A stretch of DNA of 64,000 bases from Mesorhizobium loti. GTDB lineage: Bacteria > Pseudomonadota > Alphaproteobacteria > Rhizobiales > Rhizobiaceae. Both the position numbers and the translations under genes were made by a program. Of this stretch, positions 1 to 9,700 are shown piece by piece (position 1 is the stretch's first letter; the number at the start of each line of letters is the position of its first letter). Under the pieces are notes generated by a model, which was not told the DNA's origin, made no database searches, and worked only from the letters and a program-made list of their open reading frames with translations. The stretch covers positions 310,001-374,000 of the forward strand of contig NZ_PJRO01000003.1 of the NCBI RefSeq assembly GCF_002858745.1, in the 5' to 3' direction.

Positions 1-885
1 GTATTTCTGCTGCCCGAGCAGGGATTCGCCCAACCAATAATGGGCGTCCGCAGCCTTGGGATCGGAGGGGTAGCGTTCGATATGCTGGCGGAACCCCTGT
101 TCCGCAGTTCCATAGTCACCCGAAAGCACGAACTGATAGGAATTGCGGTAGAGTTCGTCGGGACTGTTGGTCGACGGCAGCGAAGCAACGACACCGCCGC
201 CCTGGGCCGGCGGCTGCGAAGGCGAAGCTGAATTCGGGACATCCGCCGGTGGCACCGCGCTGACGACATTGCCGTTCTTGTCGACGGTGATGGTACCAAA
301 CGACTTCGACGGCTCGCCAGGGATGAGTTTGCCCGGCTCGCCATTACCGGAATCGATGATGAGATCGCCGACCTGATCACCGGTTTCGCCCGGACCGCCA
401 GGCTGTGGCGCCTGGCTGGCCGACTGTGTCTGCCCGGAAGGGTGCGCGCCAGCGGCAGCTGGCGCCGAAGGCGCGGCCGAGGCAGGTGCCTGGGCCACGC
501 TGCTGCCGCCGCCAGGGGCGGCGTCAGACTTTTTCTGCGGAGCAGCTCCACCACCCTGCTCGATCTGCTGGAAGCGGAATTCATTGTCTTCCTGCGTCTT
601 GCGCAACTGTTCCTGCAATTGCAGGATCTGGAAGTTCAACTCCTCGATCTTGCCGTTCATCTGCCGAAGCTGGTCCTCCAGGCCGACCGAGCCGCTCTGG
701 GCCAGCTGCACGGTCTCGCTCTTCTTTTCCTTGCCTCCGAATACGCCGGGAAGCCCGAAACTCGGCAAGCTGAACGAAAAGCCGTCCTCGGTGGTTCGCA
801 CCGGCCCGGCGGCATTGGCGGGTGCAATCACACTCGCTGCGAGCAGGACTGCAAGTGTCCCGCTCAGGATTGTTCTAAAATGCAT
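1..885 (-). CDS. cpoB: Cell division coordinator CpoB / Tol-Pal system protein YbgF, C-terminus cut by window edge
   Basis: The reverse strand is open from an ATG at 885 to the window edge (295 codons visible). It starts with a signal peptide ending near VIAPANA. A coiled-coil stretch follows (heptad-like Gln/Leu/Glu run around residues 50-90, YbgF trimerisation region), then a long Ala/Pro/Gly/Ser linker, then the start of a TPR domain (DELYRNSYQFVLSGDYGTAE, then HYWLGESLL). This is the CpoB/YbgF architecture; the family acts in the periplasm with TolA and coordinates peptidoglycan synthesis with outer-membrane constriction. It lies downstream of pal as in most proteobacteria, but a terminator and a repeat separate the two. 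The TPR C-terminus lies outside the window. Confidence is high from architecture plus context. Confidence 0.9.
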   Translation of the reverse strand, partial: MHFRTILSGTLAVLLAASVIAPANAAGPVRTTEDGFSFSLPSFGLPGVFGGKEKKSETVQLAQSGSVGLEDQLRQMNGKIEELNFQILQLQEQLRKTQEDNEFRFQQIEQGGGAAPQKKSDAAPGGGSSVAQAPASAAPSAPAAAGAHPSGQTQSASQAPQPGGPGETGDQVGDLIIDSGNGEPGKLIPGEPSKSFGTITVDKNGNVVSAVPPADVPNSASPSQPPAQGGGVVASLPSTNSPDELYRNSYQFVLSGDYGTAEQGFRQHIERYPSDPKAADAHYWLGESLLGQQKY

Positions 886-1024
886 TGGTCTCTCGCCATC
901 AGGGTCAAAACAGGTTCATTGCCCGGAACCGGCTCCCGCCTTGGGAACGGTTGCCGACCCGAACGCATCCGCTTTTAGCAGGGCGCGAGACTTCGGCCAA
1001 ATTTTGTTTCAGCCAGATATTTGA

Positions 1025-1124
1025 GTGCCGCTTGTCCCTTCGGACGCGCAAAAGGACGCTCTGATCCTTTGAAGCTGTGCATCGTGTTCGCCGGAGGTAT
1101 CCCGATTTTCGGGACGATGCGCTC
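1025..1124. repeat. Interspersed repeat, family B copy
   Basis: A run of the form TCGGACGCGCAAAAGGACGCTCTGATC...TTTGAAGC...GCATCG, followed by a palindrome around CCCGATTTTCGGG, matches copies at 10378-10481, 29195-29300, 51675-51738 and, as a partial inverted copy, 13040-13085. It sits in the pal-cpoB gap. It resembles the RIME/intergenic mosaic elements of rhizobia in size and structure; the family name is inference. Confidence 0.6.
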
Positions 1125-1141
1125 ATGGCCGTTCGGCCAAG

Positions 1142-1168
1142 AAAAAGGCGGCCGTGCGGCCGCCTTTT
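1142..1168 (-). terminator. Rho-independent terminator after pal
   Basis: On the minus strand a perfect stem AAGGCGGCC/GGCCGCCTT with a 4-nt loop is followed by a T-run. It lies 40 bp after the pal stop codon and before cpoB, so cpoB may be transcribed partly by read-through or from its own promoter. Confidence 0.8.
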
Positions 1169-1207
1169 CGTGATTGACCGCGATAGCCGGCCGGAGCCGG
1201 CGGCAGA

Positions 1208-1711
1208 TCAGGAGCCAGCGCCCGACAGCGTGGTGACAGCGCGACGGTTCTGCGACCAGCACGAGATGTCGTCGCAGACAGCGACCGGGCGTTCCTTGCC
1301 GTAGGAAATCGTCTTCAGGCGGTTGGAAGCCACACCCTTGCCAATCAGGAAGTCGCGGGTAGCAGCGGCCCGGCGAGCGCCAAGCGCCAGGTTGTATTCG
1401 CGGGTGCCGCGCTCGTCGGCGTGGCCTTCGACGACGATGGCGTACTGGCCATACTTGTTCAACCACTGGGCCTGGCGACCCAGCGTCTGCTGAGCGTCGG
1501 CGCGGACCGAAGAGGAGTCGGTGTCGAAGAAAATGCGGTCGCCGACATTGACGGTGAAGTCCTGTGCCGAACCCGGAGTGGCGGCGCCACCGCCCAGGCC
1601 GAGGTCAGCCGCGCTGTTCGGGGTCTTCTTCGAGGCGCAGCCTGCAATCGCCAGGGAGGCGACCAGCGCGATCATGACCGGGTTCGTGGTAAGCTTTGCG
1701 ATACGGCGCAT
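1208..1711 (-). CDS. pal: Peptidoglycan-associated lipoprotein Pal
   Basis: A 167-aa lipoprotein of the usual Pal length. It has an N-terminal lipoprotein signal with lipobox LAIAGC near residue 24, a short linker, and an OmpA-like peptidoglycan-binding domain. The domain includes FFDTDSSSV, EGHADERGTREYN and GARRAAATRDFL, with the conserved Asp and Arg that bind diaminopimelate. It anchors the outer membrane to peptidoglycan and partners TolB. Start at 1711 is preferred over the in-frame codon at 1729 because AGGAGAGG lies just before it. It follows tolB after a 428-bp gap with its own terminator region, so it may be separately transcribed. Confidence 0.95.
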   Translation of the reverse strand: MRRIAKLTTNPVMIALVASLAIAGCASKKTPNSAADLGLGGGAATPGSAQDFTVNVGDRIFFDTDSSSVRADAQQTLGRQAQWLNKYGQYAIVVEGHADERGTREYNLALGARRAAATRDFLIGKGVASNRLKTISYGKERPVAVCDDISCWSQNRRAVTTLSGAGS

Positions 1712-1941
1712 GCCGCCTCTCCTTCGCATTCGAGTGATTTCGTTGATATGCCAGTAACCACGTTTGGGTTAACCGACGCTCAAGAAACACGGTTAAAATT
1801 CTGTTGCGGTCGCCGTCCGCGACCTTGGCCGCGGCTTCCGGTCCGGCAGACCACGACACCACGGCACGCTTGACGCTGCACTGTACTACCCGAGAAGCGT
1901 AGCCGGCTTGCCGCGCGCCTACGCCGATCCTCGGATCACTG

Positions 1942-2042
1942 GAGCGTTTCCGTTTTTCATGGAAACGCGGAAACTCTCTAGTTCCCTGTTTTTACGCAAT
2001 TCCGGACGGAAAACCGCTACACACTTTTCCTGGAATTGCTCT
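1942..2042. repeat. Interspersed palindromic repeat, family A copy (tolB-pal gap)
   Basis: A 101-bp element starts with GAGCGTTTCCG...GGAAACGC, an inverted repeat. It continues with ACGCAATTCCGGACGGAAAA and ends in TTTCCTGGAATTGCTCT. The same unit recurs at 32408-32508, 45284-45370 (inverted), 51601-51674 (shortened), 53971-54070 (inverted) and 58641-58736. All copies but the one at 32408 are intergenic. It resembles rhizobial RIME elements. Confidence 0.75.
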
Positions 2043-2091
2043 GAGGTCGAGGCTCTAACCCGAAATGCGGCCAAAACGCGACCGAGCCACG

Positions 2092-2115
2092 AAAAAGGGG
2101 CCTCGCGGCCCCTTT
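2092..2115 (-). terminator. Rho-independent terminator after tolB
   Basis: The minus strand reads AAAGGGGCC-GCGA-GGCCCCTTT followed by further T residues. It is 25 bp past the tolB stop and ends the tolQRAB transcript. Confidence 0.85.
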
Positions 2116-2139
2116 CGGCAGCGTTTCAGGATCGACCGG

Positions 2140-3459
2140 TTATTCCAGAAGCGGCGACCAGGCGGGGTCGGAACCGTAGCCAGAGGTCGGGATCGGCTGC
2201 TCGTTGCGACCGGTCAAGTCGACCGAATAGAGCTTCGGACCGCCAGCGCTATCGCGGAAGAACATCAGCACACGACCATTCGGCGCCCAGGTCGGGCCTT
2301 CCTGCTGGAAGCCGGTCGACAGGATGCGTTCGCCTGAACCATCCGTCTTCATCACGCCGATCTGGAACTGACCGCCACCTTGCTTGGTGAATGCGATCAG
2401 GTCACCGCGCGGCGACCATACCGGCGTCGAATAGACACCGTCACCGAAGGAGATGCGGTGCGGATTGGATCCGTCGGCGCCCATGACGTAAATCTGGGAA
2501 CGGCCGCTGCCGCCGCCGCGATCGGAAGTGAAGACAACCTGCGAACCATCCGGCGAGTAGGACGGCGAGGTGTCGATCGCCGACGAATCGGTGAGACGTG
2601 TCGTCGAGCGGCTTCTCAGGTCCAGAGCGTAGATGTTGGAATTGCCGTCATCGCGCAGCAGGCTCATGATCACCTTCTGACCATCCGGCGAGAAACGTGG
2701 CGCAAACGTCATGCCGGGGAAATTGCCGACGAGCTCACGCTGACCGGTTTCCAGCTGCAGCAGGTAGACCTTCGGCACCCCGCTCTCATAGGACATATAG
2801 GTGATTTCCTGCCGGTTCGGCGAGAAGCGCGGCGTCAACACGATCGCGGCGCCGTTGGACAGATAGCGCGCGTTGGCGCCGTCCTGGTCCATGATGGCGA
2901 GCCGCTTCTTGCGCGCGTTCTTGGCGCCCGTCTCGTCGATGTAGACGACCCGGGTATCGAAATAGCCCTTTTCGCCGGTCAGACGCTCGTAGATCGCGTC
3001 TGCGATGATATGGGCGACACGGCGCTGGTTGGCCGAGTTCGCGAAGAACTGCTCGCCTGCCAGCTGCTGGCCGGCGAAAGTATCCCACAGACGGTATTCG
3101 GCGCGGATACGGCCGTCCGCTTCCTTGTTGACGCGGCCGGTCACCAGTGCCTGGGCATTGATCACCTTCCAGTCCTCGAAACGCGGGGTCTGATCGGGGT
3201 TCGCTATCTTCTCGATGAAGGCACCCTTGTCGATCGGCGCAAACAGGCCGGAGCGCTTGAGATCCGCCGCGACGATGTCGGATATTTCCTTGCCGAGTTC
3301 GCCCGACGACTGGAAGTCGGTGATGGCGATCGGCAACGGCTCGACATTGCCCTTGTTGACGTCGATCTCCACCAGCGCATGCGCCGGCAGCATTGCAAGG
3401 CCGCTCATGCCGGTGGCCATGGCGCCGATCAGAAAGAGTGTCTTGAATAGATGCTTCAT
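2140..3459 (-). CDS. tolB: Tol-Pal system beta-propeller protein TolB
   Basis: A 439-aa periplasmic protein. The signal peptide ends about PAHALVE. The N-terminal alpha/beta domain starts with [13 protein letters not shown]-terminal six-bladed propeller follows, with PD40-type repeats such as [36 protein letters not shown] and [11 protein letters not shown]. It binds Pal and TolA to link the inner-membrane motor to the outer membrane. The ATG at 3459 has CAGGAA upstream; a second ATG lies six codons earlier with a weaker site. It is 34 bp downstream of tolA. Confidence 0.97.
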   Translation of the reverse strand: MKHLFKTLFLIGAMATGMSGLAMLPAHALVEIDVNKGNVEPLPIAITDFQSSGELGKEISDIVAADLKRSGLFAPIDKGAFIEKIANPDQTPRFEDWKVINAQALVTGRVNKEADGRIRAEYRLWDTFAGQQLAGEQFFANSANQRRVAHIIADAIYERLTGEKGYFDTRVVYIDETGAKNARKKRLAIMDQDGANARYLSNGAAIVLTPRFSPNRQEITYMSYESGVPKVYLLQLETGQRELVGNFPGMTFAPRFSPDGQKVIMSLLRDDGNSNIYALDLRSRSTTRLTDSSAIDTSPSYSPDGSQVVFTSDRGGGSGRSQIYVMGADGSNPHRISFGDGVYSTPVWSPRGDLIAFTKQGGGQFQIGVMKTDGSGERILSTGFQQEGPTWAPNGRVLMFFRDSAGGPKLYSVDLTGRNEQPIPTSGYGSDPAWSPLLE

Positions 3460-3493
3460 CGCGAATTCCTGTTTCATATCCAAGCGACAGACA

Positions 3494-4645
3494 TCACATG
3501 CCCATGTCGCTCGGGTTGAAAGTGACTTGAATTTCGGACCAGATGTCCTGCTTGCCTGCTGGAAGTACCAACCCCGCCTGATCGCATTTCTGGATCGCGC
3601 GCACCGCGCTTTCATCATAGGAACGATTGCCGCTTGAGGTCTGAACCGACGGGCGGCCATCCAGCTTGCCCGATTGATCCACATTGAACCGGACAACCGC
3701 GACCAGGTTTCCTGCGTCCTGCGCACCGGCCGGAATGGTCCAGCAGCCGCTGAGCTGTTCACGAAGAGCGCCCATTTCACTGTTGCTCAGCTTCTGGCCA
3801 TTGTTCCTGTCGCCGCCGAGCGACGACTGCTGGCTGGATCGTTTTGCGCCACCGCCGGACGGTTTGTCCTTGTTGAGAAGAGCGGAGACCTTGTCGTTGA
3901 AGGCATCATCCTCCGACTTCTGACGCGAAGACGCTTCCTTGACCGGCTTGTCCGAATTCTTGCGGTCCGGTGCCTTGGCGGTTTCGGCCTGGGCCTGCTC
4001 GGGACGCGGCTTGGCTTCCGGTGCCGGTGCCGAATTGGGCAGCGCGACGGTCTCGGTCGGCTCCGACGCAATCGCCTCGGCGACCGCATCCGGCTTTGCC
4101 GGCTCTGGTTTGGCCTCGGCAGGCATCTGCTCGGCCGGCTTCGGCGCAGGCTCAGGTTCCTTCACCGGTTGCGGCTTGGGCTCCGGCTGCTTCACCGGAT
4201 CAGGCTTCACATCCTGCTTCGGCTGCTCGGCCGGCGCGACTTCCGTCGCCGGCGTCGGCTTCGGCTCTTCCTTCGGCTTCGGCGTATCCTCGGGCTTGGG
4301 CTTTTCCGTGGGCATCGGCGCCTTGGGTGCCGATTCCGTATTCTCGACCGGTTTTGGCTTCGGCGTCGGCGTCACCGGATTGTCGGTATCAACGGTGTTT
4401 TCACCAATTTTCTGCGCATTGGCGACGATATCGGGACGCTCGGTCGGTTTTGGTGCCGGCTTATCGCGCACCGTCGACTTCTTGTCGCCCTGCAGCGATT
4501 GTGCGACATCCTCTACCGGAACGATATCCACCGGGAATGATTCAACATCCATAGGCTGGAACGCAGGTGGGGCCCTGAGTGTGAACAGGCCGAAGCCGAT
4601 CACAGCAGCATGCAGGATCACCGATGTGGTGAGGCCGGCCTTCAA
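3494..4645 (-). CDS. tolA: Cell envelope integrity protein TolA
   Basis: A 383-aa TonB-like protein. It has one N-terminal membrane anchor (residues 5-24), then about 200 residues rich in Pro, Lys, Ala and Glu that span the periplasm. The C-terminal TonB/TolA-like domain contains [20 protein letters not shown] and [16 protein letters not shown]. It transmits energy from TolQR to TolB and Pal. The alpha-proteobacterial form has this Pro/Lys-rich middle instead of the long Ala/Lys helix of E. coli. Its start lies 2 bp after the tolR stop. Confidence 0.95.
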   Translation of the reverse strand: MKAGLTTSVILHAAVIGFGLFTLRAPPAFQPMDVESFPVDIVPVEDVAQSLQGDKKSTVRDKPAPKPTERPDIVANAQKIGENTVDTDNPVTPTPKPKPVENTESAPKAPMPTEKPKPEDTPKPKEEPKPTPATEVAPAEQPKQDVKPDPVKQPEPKPQPVKEPEPAPKPAEQMPAEAKPEPAKPDAVAEAIASEPTETVALPNSAPAPEAKPRPEQAQAETAKAPDRKNSDKPVKEASSRQKSEDDAFNDKVSALLNKDKPSGGGAKRSSQQSSLGGDRNNGQKLSNSEMGALREQLSGCWTIPAGAQDAGNLVAVVRFNVDQSGKLDGRPSVQTSSGNRSYDESAVRAIQKCDQAGLVLPAGKQDIWSEIQVTFNPSDMGM

Positions 4646-4647
4646 GA

Positions 4648-5106
4648 TTATTTATCCTGTTCCTGCAGCGTAACCAGGCCGAGGTTCTTGTAACCAGCGG
4701 CCGAGATGCGGGCCATGACCTTCATGACCGTGCCGTAGTCGGCAGCCTTGTCGCCGCGGATAAAGATACGCTCCTCATAACCGGTCTTGGCGATGGCTTC
4801 GAGTTTCGGCACGACTTCCTCGAGCGGGATCACGGATTCTTGCAGGTGTATTTCGCCCGCCTGGTTTACCGAGACGGTGATCGGCTGGGTTTCCGCATTC
4901 ATCGGCTTGGCCTGCGTTTCCGGCAGGTCGATCGGCACGCCGACCGTCAGCAGCGGCGCCGCCACCATGAATATGATGAGCAGCACCAGCATGACGTCGA
5001 CAAACGGCGTGACGTTGATTTCCGACATCAGGCTGTGATGGCGGCCACGCCGCCTGTGGCCGCGTCCACCGCGTCCCGAACCGCCTGAACTGACTGACAT
5101 TCCCAT
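4648..5106 (-). CDS. tolR: Tol-Pal proton channel subunit TolR
   Basis: A 152-aa ExbD/TolR protein. A Gly/Arg-rich N-tail is followed by the canonical MSEINVTPFVDVMLVLLIIF segment with its proton-path Asp, and a periplasmic domain. With TolQ it forms the motor that energises TolA. GAGGAACC precedes the ATG at 5106; a second ATG two codons later is possible. The spacing from tolQ is 11 bp, a normal operon arrangement. Confidence 0.96.
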   Translation of the reverse strand: MGMSVSSGGSGRGGRGHRRRGRHHSLMSEINVTPFVDVMLVLLIIFMVAAPLLTVGVPIDLPETQAKPMNAETQPITVSVNQAGEIHLQESVIPLEEVVPKLEAIAKTGYEERIFIRGDKAADYGTVMKVMARISAAGYKNLGLVTLQEQDK

Positions 5107-5117
5107 CGCTTGGTTCC

Positions 5118-5831
5118 TCAGGCGGCCTTCTGGGCCACTTTCTCATCAATTTGACGCGACAGTATGGCGGAGAACTCGTCGGCGAAGCCTTCCATGCGCA
5201 CCGCGATCTTGCCAGCGTCCGACGACAGCTTGTTGTAGGCGATGACGGCGGGGATAGCGGCAAGCAGGCCGATGGCGGTGGCAAGCAGCGCTTCTGCGAT
5301 ACCGGGCGCCACGACGGCAAGGCTGGTCGACTTCGAACCGGCGATGGCCTGGAACGACGTCATGATGCCGACCACGGTGCCGAACAGGCCGATGAAGGGC
5401 GCGGCTGAACCGATGGTGGCGAGAAAACCGAGGCGGCCTTCCAGGCGTTCCATCTCGCGCGTCAGCGCCAGATCCATCGCTTTGTCGATACGGGTCTGCA
5501 GCGCGAGCGGCGATTTGGCGCCCTTCTCGAAGCTCTTCTTCCATTCGCGCATGGCGGCCACGAAAATGGCGCCCATGCCCACGGTCTTGCGTTCCGCAAG
5601 GTTGCGGTAGAGCTCTTCCAGCGACTGGCCCGACCAGAACACCTGCTCGAAACGGTTGAGCGCGACGCGCAGGCGCGCATAGGAAACCAGCTTGTCGACG
5701 ACGATGGCCCAGGTCCAGACGGAGGCGCCGAGGAGGCCCAGCATGACCAGCTTGACCACCCAGCCGGCCTGCATGAACAAGCCCCAAATCGACAGTTGCG
5801 TGCCCGGATCGGCCAGTGCGATGTTTTCCAT
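5118..5831 (-). CDS. tolQ: Tol-Pal proton channel subunit TolQ
   Basis: A 237-aa MotA/TolQ/ExbB-family protein with three transmembrane helices: about residues 17-42 and two C-terminal helices around GSAAPFIGLFGTVVGIM and ATAIGLLAAIPAVIAYN. It forms the inner-membrane ion channel with TolR. AAGGAACG lies before the ATG. A 281-bp gap separates it from ybgC, so a tol promoter probably lies there. Confidence 0.97.
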   Translation of the reverse strand: MENIALADPGTQLSIWGLFMQAGWVVKLVMLGLLGASVWTWAIVVDKLVSYARLRVALNRFEQVFWSGQSLEELYRNLAERKTVGMGAIFVAAMREWKKSFEKGAKSPLALQTRIDKAMDLALTREMERLEGRLGFLATIGSAAPFIGLFGTVVGIMTSFQAIAGSKSTSLAVVAPGIAEALLATAIGLLAAIPAVIAYNKLSSDAGKIAVRMEGFADEFSAILSRQIDEKVAQKAA

Positions 5832-6112
5832 GGTTCGTTCCTTAAGAATTCCGGGCCCGGCTCGCCGCTAGCGCCCTGGCGCTCTACCCCTTGTGGTCCG
5901 TTCCGCGCGAAGCTTCCGGAAATGCCCAAAAGGCGCCTTTCGCGGCCTTTTCACGTCAAATATTGGTGAAACGAAGGCACGAACACCTCCAACCTTCACC
6001 TATGTCTTCATGAACCGTTATGGTTAAGGAGAGGTTAGGGACAGCAAGAGTTGTGCGGTGCAACATGCGTGGCGTGTAAACAGCCACGGTCACAATGAAG
6101 TGAGGACGCCCT

Positions 6113-6574
6113 TCAGCGACCTTTGGGCATGAAGGCGGCGACCCATTCCTTCGGAAAGCGACGCGGGCGGCCATTCTCTCCGATGATGGCCGCCTCCACC
6201 TTGGCATCGACCAGAACCTCGGCATCGCGCCTGAGTTGCTGCGCCATGAAGATGCGCGCGCCGGAAATGTCGTCGGCGCGGGTATCGACGGTCAGGATAT
6301 CATCAATCCGGGCTGGCGAACGGAAGTCTATCTCCATGCGGCGGACCACCCAGACGATCTTCTCGCCATGCTTGCCTTCGGCAAGTTCAGTGTGGTGTAC
6401 GCCGGCCAACCGCAGGAAATCCGAGCGGCCGCGCTCCAGGAACTCCAGATAACGGGCGTGGTAGACAACGCCCGAAAAATCGGTGTCGGCATAATAGACC
6501 CGCGCCATCAGTCGATGTCCGAATTCGGTCAGCGCGCCGGAAATGCCGCCGAGTAGATGATCCGAGCCGGACAT
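6113..6574 (-). CDS. ybgC: Tol-Pal-associated acyl-CoA thioesterase YbgC
   Basis: A 153-aa single hot-dog-fold thioesterase. The 4-HBT signature RVYYADTDFSGVVYHARYLE near residue 25 carries the catalytic Asp, and FLERGRSDFLR follows. Family members hydrolyse acyl-CoA thioesters and are almost always linked to tolQ. It starts 3 bp after the ruvB stop, with its ribosome site (AAGGAG) inside the end of ruvB, implying coupling with ruvB. Confidence 0.93.
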   Translation of the reverse strand: MSGSDHLLGGISGALTEFGHRLMARVYYADTDFSGVVYHARYLEFLERGRSDFLRLAGVHHTELAEGKHGEKIVWVVRRMEIDFRSPARIDDILTVDTRADDISGARIFMAQQLRRDAEVLVDAKVEAAIIGENGRPRRFPKEWVAAFMPKGR

Positions 6575-6577
6575 CGA

Positions 6578-7618
6578 TCAATCTCCTTCCTGGAAGAGAT
6601 TGATCTGCTGCTGGGCGAGATCGCGCGGCATCTCCAGCCCAAGATGTCTCCAGGCGTTGGCTGTCAGCACGCGCCCGCGCGGGGTGCGCTGAATGAAGCC
6701 CTGCTGGATCAGGTAGGGCTCGATAATATCCTCGATCGCGTCCCGCGGCTCCGAAAGGCCCGCCGCGATCGTCTCGATGCCGACCGGTCCGCCGCCGAAA
6801 TTCATGGCAATCATGGAGAGATAGCGCCGGTCGAGTTGATCGAGGCCGAGCGCGTCCACCTCCAGCCTCAACAATGCCTCGTCAGCGACCTTGCGCGAAA
6901 CGGTCTCGGCGCCGGCGACCGACGCAAAATCGCGTACGCGGCGCAACAGCCGGCCGGCGATACGGGGCGTGCCGCGGGCGCGGCGGGCAATCTCGACCGC
7001 ACCATCGTCGGCGATGGGCATGCTGAGAATACGTGCACCGCGCCGTACGATCAGTTCCAATTCCTCGACAGTGTAGAAATTCAGCCGCACCGGGATACCG
7101 AAACGGTCACGCAGCGGATTTGTGATGAGACCGAGCCGCGTGGTGGCTGCCACCAGTGTGAAACGGGCGAGATCGATCTTGACCGAACGCGCCGCGGGCC
7201 CTTCACCGATGATCAGGTCGAGCTGGAAATCCTCCATCGCCGGATAGAGGATTTCCTCCACCGCCGGACTGAGCCGATGGATTTCGTCGATGAAGAGAAC
7301 ATCGCGGTCCTCCAGATTGGTCAGCAGCGCCGCGAGGTCACCGGCCTTGGCGATCACCGGTCCCGACGTAGAGCGGAAATTGACGCCCATCTCGCGTGCC
7401 ATGATCTGCGCCAGCGTCGTCTTACCCAACCCTGGTGGGCCGACAAACAGGACATGGTCGAGCGCGTCGCCACGCCCTTTGGCTGCCTCGATAAAGACCT
7501 TCAGGTTCGCTCGCGCCGCCGCCTGGCCGACGAAATCATCCAGCGTTTGCGGACGCAGCGTCTGGTCGACGTCCTCGCCACGCTTTTCGGAAGAGATGAG
7601 ACGGGGGGCGGTATTCAT
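6578..7618 (-). CDS. ruvB: Holliday junction branch migration helicase RuvB
   Basis: A 346-aa AAA+ ATPase. Walker A is [10 protein letters not shown], Walker B is [10 protein letters not shown], sensor 1 is AATTRLGL, and the C-terminal winged helix ends [14 protein letters not shown]. It drives branch migration with RuvA. GAGGAGAGGGGC lies right before the ATG. It forms the ruvC-ruvA-ruvB cluster in the usual order. Confidence 0.98.
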   Translation of the reverse strand: MNTAPRLISSEKRGEDVDQTLRPQTLDDFVGQAAARANLKVFIEAAKGRGDALDHVLFVGPPGLGKTTLAQIMAREMGVNFRSTSGPVIAKAGDLAALLTNLEDRDVLFIDEIHRLSPAVEEILYPAMEDFQLDLIIGEGPAARSVKIDLARFTLVAATTRLGLITNPLRDRFGIPVRLNFYTVEELELIVRRGARILSMPIADDGAVEIARRARGTPRIAGRLLRRVRDFASVAGAETVSRKVADEALLRLEVDALGLDQLDRRYLSMIAMNFGGGPVGIETIAAGLSEPRDAIEDIIEPYLIQQGFIQRTPRGRVLTANAWRHLGLEMPRDLAQQQINLFQEGD

Positions 7619-7661
7619 GCCCCTCTCCTCGCATGGCAGAAGGGTCCGAACAAGCAGCGCG

Positions 7662-8282
7662 TCACCGCGCCAGCTCCTTCAGCCCCAACCTGATCAGCTT
7701 GGCGGAATCGGCTCCTTCGCCACCGTTCTTCAAGGCGGCGGCCACGGCGTTGGCCGCGATATCGCGCGAATAGCCGAGATTGGTGAGCGCCGAAACCGCA
7801 TCGGCAACAGGAGCGGCAGCGACGCCCTCGCCCAGTTCCTGCTTCAGCCCGATTGTGCCGGAGGCTTCGCCTGCAAAGGCCGGCGCCTTGGTTTTCAGCT
7901 CGGTGACGATGCGCTCGGCCACCTTCTTGCCGACGCCCGGCGCTCGCGACACCATGGCGATGTCTCGCAACGCGATCGCGTTGGCGAGATCGGATGGCGA
8001 CAACGTCGAAAGGATCGCCAGCGCGACCTTGGCGCCAACGCCTTGGACATTGTTCATCAGCAGGCGGAACCATTCGCGCTCCAACGCGGTCTGGAAGCCG
8101 TAGAGGCGGATCATGTCCTCGCGCACATAGGTCTCAATGTGCAACACCACGGCTTCGCCTGGCCTCGGCAGCGCCGAAAGCGTGCGAGCGGAGCAATAGG
8201 CGACATAACCGACGCCATGCACGTCGACGAGGCAGTGATCCTCCTCGATATCGTCCACCGTGCCTTTCAGCTTGCCGATCAT
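7662..8282 (-). CDS. ruvA: Holliday junction DNA-binding protein RuvA
   Basis: A 206-aa protein starting [15 protein letters not shown], the family-typical N-terminus. An OB fold is followed by two helix-hairpin-helix motifs ([13 protein letters not shown] and [13 protein letters not shown]) and a flexible C-terminal domain that contacts RuvB ([17 protein letters not shown]). The start at 8282 is chosen over the longer frame because that extension overlaps ruvC and has no family match. The gap from ruvC is 13 bp. Confidence 0.97.
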   Translation of the reverse strand: MIGKLKGTVDDIEEDHCLVDVHGVGYVAYCSARTLSALPRPGEAVVLHIETYVREDMIRLYGFQTALEREWFRLLMNNVQGVGAKVALAILSTLSPSDLANAIALRDIAMVSRAPGVGKKVAERIVTELKTKAPAFAGEASGTIGLKQELGEGVAAAPVADAVSALTNLGYSRDIAANAVAAALKNGGEGADSAKLIRLGLKELAR

Positions 8283-8295
8283 GCTGTCTGCCCCA

Positions 8296-8802
8296 TCAAG
8301 CCATGGCCATGCGATAGGCGATGCTCTGCCGATGATGCGCATGGCAGATGGCGATGGCCAGTGCGTCGGCAGCATCGTCAGTGTCAAAAGTCGCCTTGGG
8401 CAGCAGCACTTTCACCATCATGTGGATCTGCTTCTTGTCACCGTGGCCGACACCAATCACCGCTTTCTTGACAGCATTGGGCGCATATTCGGCCACCAGC
8501 AACCCGGCACGAGCCGGCACCAGCATGGCGATGCCGCGCGCCTGACCGAGCTTCAATGTCGCAGACGCATCCTTGTTGACGAAAGTCTGCTCGACGGCTG
8601 CCTCCTGCGGCATCAACTGATGCAGCACGTCAGCCAGCCCGTCATGCAACTGGCACAACCGCGCCGCCAGCGCCGCCTTGTCGTCGGAACGCACGGTACC
8701 TGCAGCAATGAAGCGCAGCGAATTGCCGAGGCTCTCGACGATACCCCACCCGGTGCGTCTCAGCCCAGGATCGATACCGATGATGCGAATCGCTTCCCCC
8801 AT
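8296..8802 (-). CDS. ruvC: Crossover junction endodeoxyribonuclease RuvC
   Basis: A 168-aa RNase H-fold resolvase. The first catalytic Asp lies in [14 protein letters not shown], the acidic residue E follows in [11 protein letters not shown], and the last acidic pair is in [15 protein letters not shown]. It cuts Holliday junctions moved by RuvAB and is first in the ruvCAB-ybgC cluster. AAAGGTAG lies about 10 bp before the ATG. Confidence 0.97.
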   Translation of the reverse strand: MGEAIRIIGIDPGLRRTGWGIVESLGNSLRFIAAGTVRSDDKAALAARLCQLHDGLADVLHQLMPQEAAVEQTFVNKDASATLKLGQARGIAMLVPARAGLLVAEYAPNAVKKAVIGVGHGDKKQIHMMVKVLLPKATFDTDDAADALAIAICHAHHRQSIAYRMAMA

Positions 8803-8900
8803 GCGCGAAGTCTACCTTTCGCGCCAAGCGATGCCAGCAAAATGTGAACAAACCAGAAACAAAAACCTGGTGATGGGGAGCTTCGTACGAAGCTCCCCAT

Positions 8901-9434
8901 TCAACCGCGTGCAAAAGCCGTCTTGAGCAGCGTGATCTGGTCGGAGACCGGATTGGAGCGACGGTTGGCGGGGTGGGCGTGAACCGTGCTGCCGTTGCCG
9001 TAGATTTCTTCATCCATACGCCGCACCAGCGACTGCAGGCGCAGCGATCGATTGACGAGATCGAGGAAGTCGTCCGGCAATTCGCTCCAGCCGGCAGCCT
9101 CGCTGTGCGCCGACGCGGTGTCCAGCCGAACTTTGGATTTCTCCGAGGCGACCTGATCGCGTGTCATCTCACCGGAATTCGCGGCGCGCTGCAAAAGCAG
9201 CCAGGATGCGATCTGCATCAGCCTTGTCGTCAAGCGCATCGATTCCGCGGCATAGAGCGTGGCGGCCAACCGCGACAACTTCTTGGCTTCGAGACGACCC
9301 TTGCCGTCCAGATATTCGGCCGTACGCTCGACGAGACCCATGCCTTCGTCATAGAGCGGCTTGAACGACTGCGAAAAAACCCTTCGCTCGGCCAGCTTGA
9401 TCGTATTCGCGCTTTCCTTGGAAGGCTCGCTCAT
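8901..9434 (-). CDS. rcdA: DUF1465 family protein, RcdA-type regulator of CtrA degradation
   Basis: A 177-aa mostly helical cytoplasmic protein. It starts near SFKPLYDEGMGLVERTAEYL and contains ESMRLTTRLMQIASWLLLQRAV-like and LQSLVRRMDEEIYG segments. I recognise it as the DUF1465 family, which includes Caulobacter RcdA, an adaptor that delivers CtrA to ClpXP during the cell cycle. Assignment is by family resemblance from memory. GGAACAAGAA precedes the ATG. It is separated from ruvC by about 100 bp and may be its own transcription unit. Confidence 0.7.
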   Translation of the reverse strand: MSEPSKESANTIKLAERRVFSQSFKPLYDEGMGLVERTAEYLDGKGRLEAKKLSRLAATLYAAESMRLTTRLMQIASWLLLQRAANSGEMTRDQVASEKSKVRLDTASAHSEAAGWSELPDDFLDLVNRSLRLQSLVRRMDEEIYGNGSTVHAHPANRRSNPVSDQITLLKTAFARG

Positions 9435-9605
9435 TTCTTGTTCCGTATTCGCATACTTCCGGCCGAATCGGCGTCATGCCGCCGGTTTCCAAGCCTATAT
9501 GACAGTGGCTAAGAAAATGCGCCGGGACTTCTCGCAAGGCAAGCACATGTTTAACAAACGGTTAACGGCGCCCCTTCGGCGGTCGGCACACCCCAACTGC
9601 CGGAC

Positions 9606-9632
9606 AAAAAAAGAGCCGCGATAAGGCGGCTC
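9606..9632 (-). terminator. Intrinsic terminator of candidate sRNA
   Basis: A seven-base-pair GC-rich stem with a GATAAG-type six-base loop is followed on the minus strand by T7. It is a strong factor-independent terminator with no protein gene to terminate. Confidence 0.8.
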
Positions 9633-9700
9633 TCAGGAGTTTAACAGGGAGGCGTCAAACAAAGTGGCTCCAACCACTCGGTAAGAATCCAGATCACTGG
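9606..9700 (-). ncRNA. Candidate small RNA upstream of rcdA
   Basis: The minus strand carries a clean intrinsic terminator: stem GAGCCGC/GCGGCTC (9613-9619 with 9626-9632), then seven T residues (9606-9612). No gene on that strand ends nearby, since the nearest minus-strand gene to the right is the synthetase at 10.5 kb and the gene at 9977 is on the plus strand. A TACTAT -10-like box (9707-9712) would give a transcript of about 95 nt. The interior holds single-stranded-looking pyrimidine runs (CGCCTCCCTG, AACTCCTGAG) resembling anti-Shine-Dalgarno seeds. No family is assigned. Confidence 0.5.

Noticed and set aside
2380..3450. A 356-codon plus-strand frame antisense to tolB
   Set aside because: A shadow frame of the certain tolB gene with no family features.
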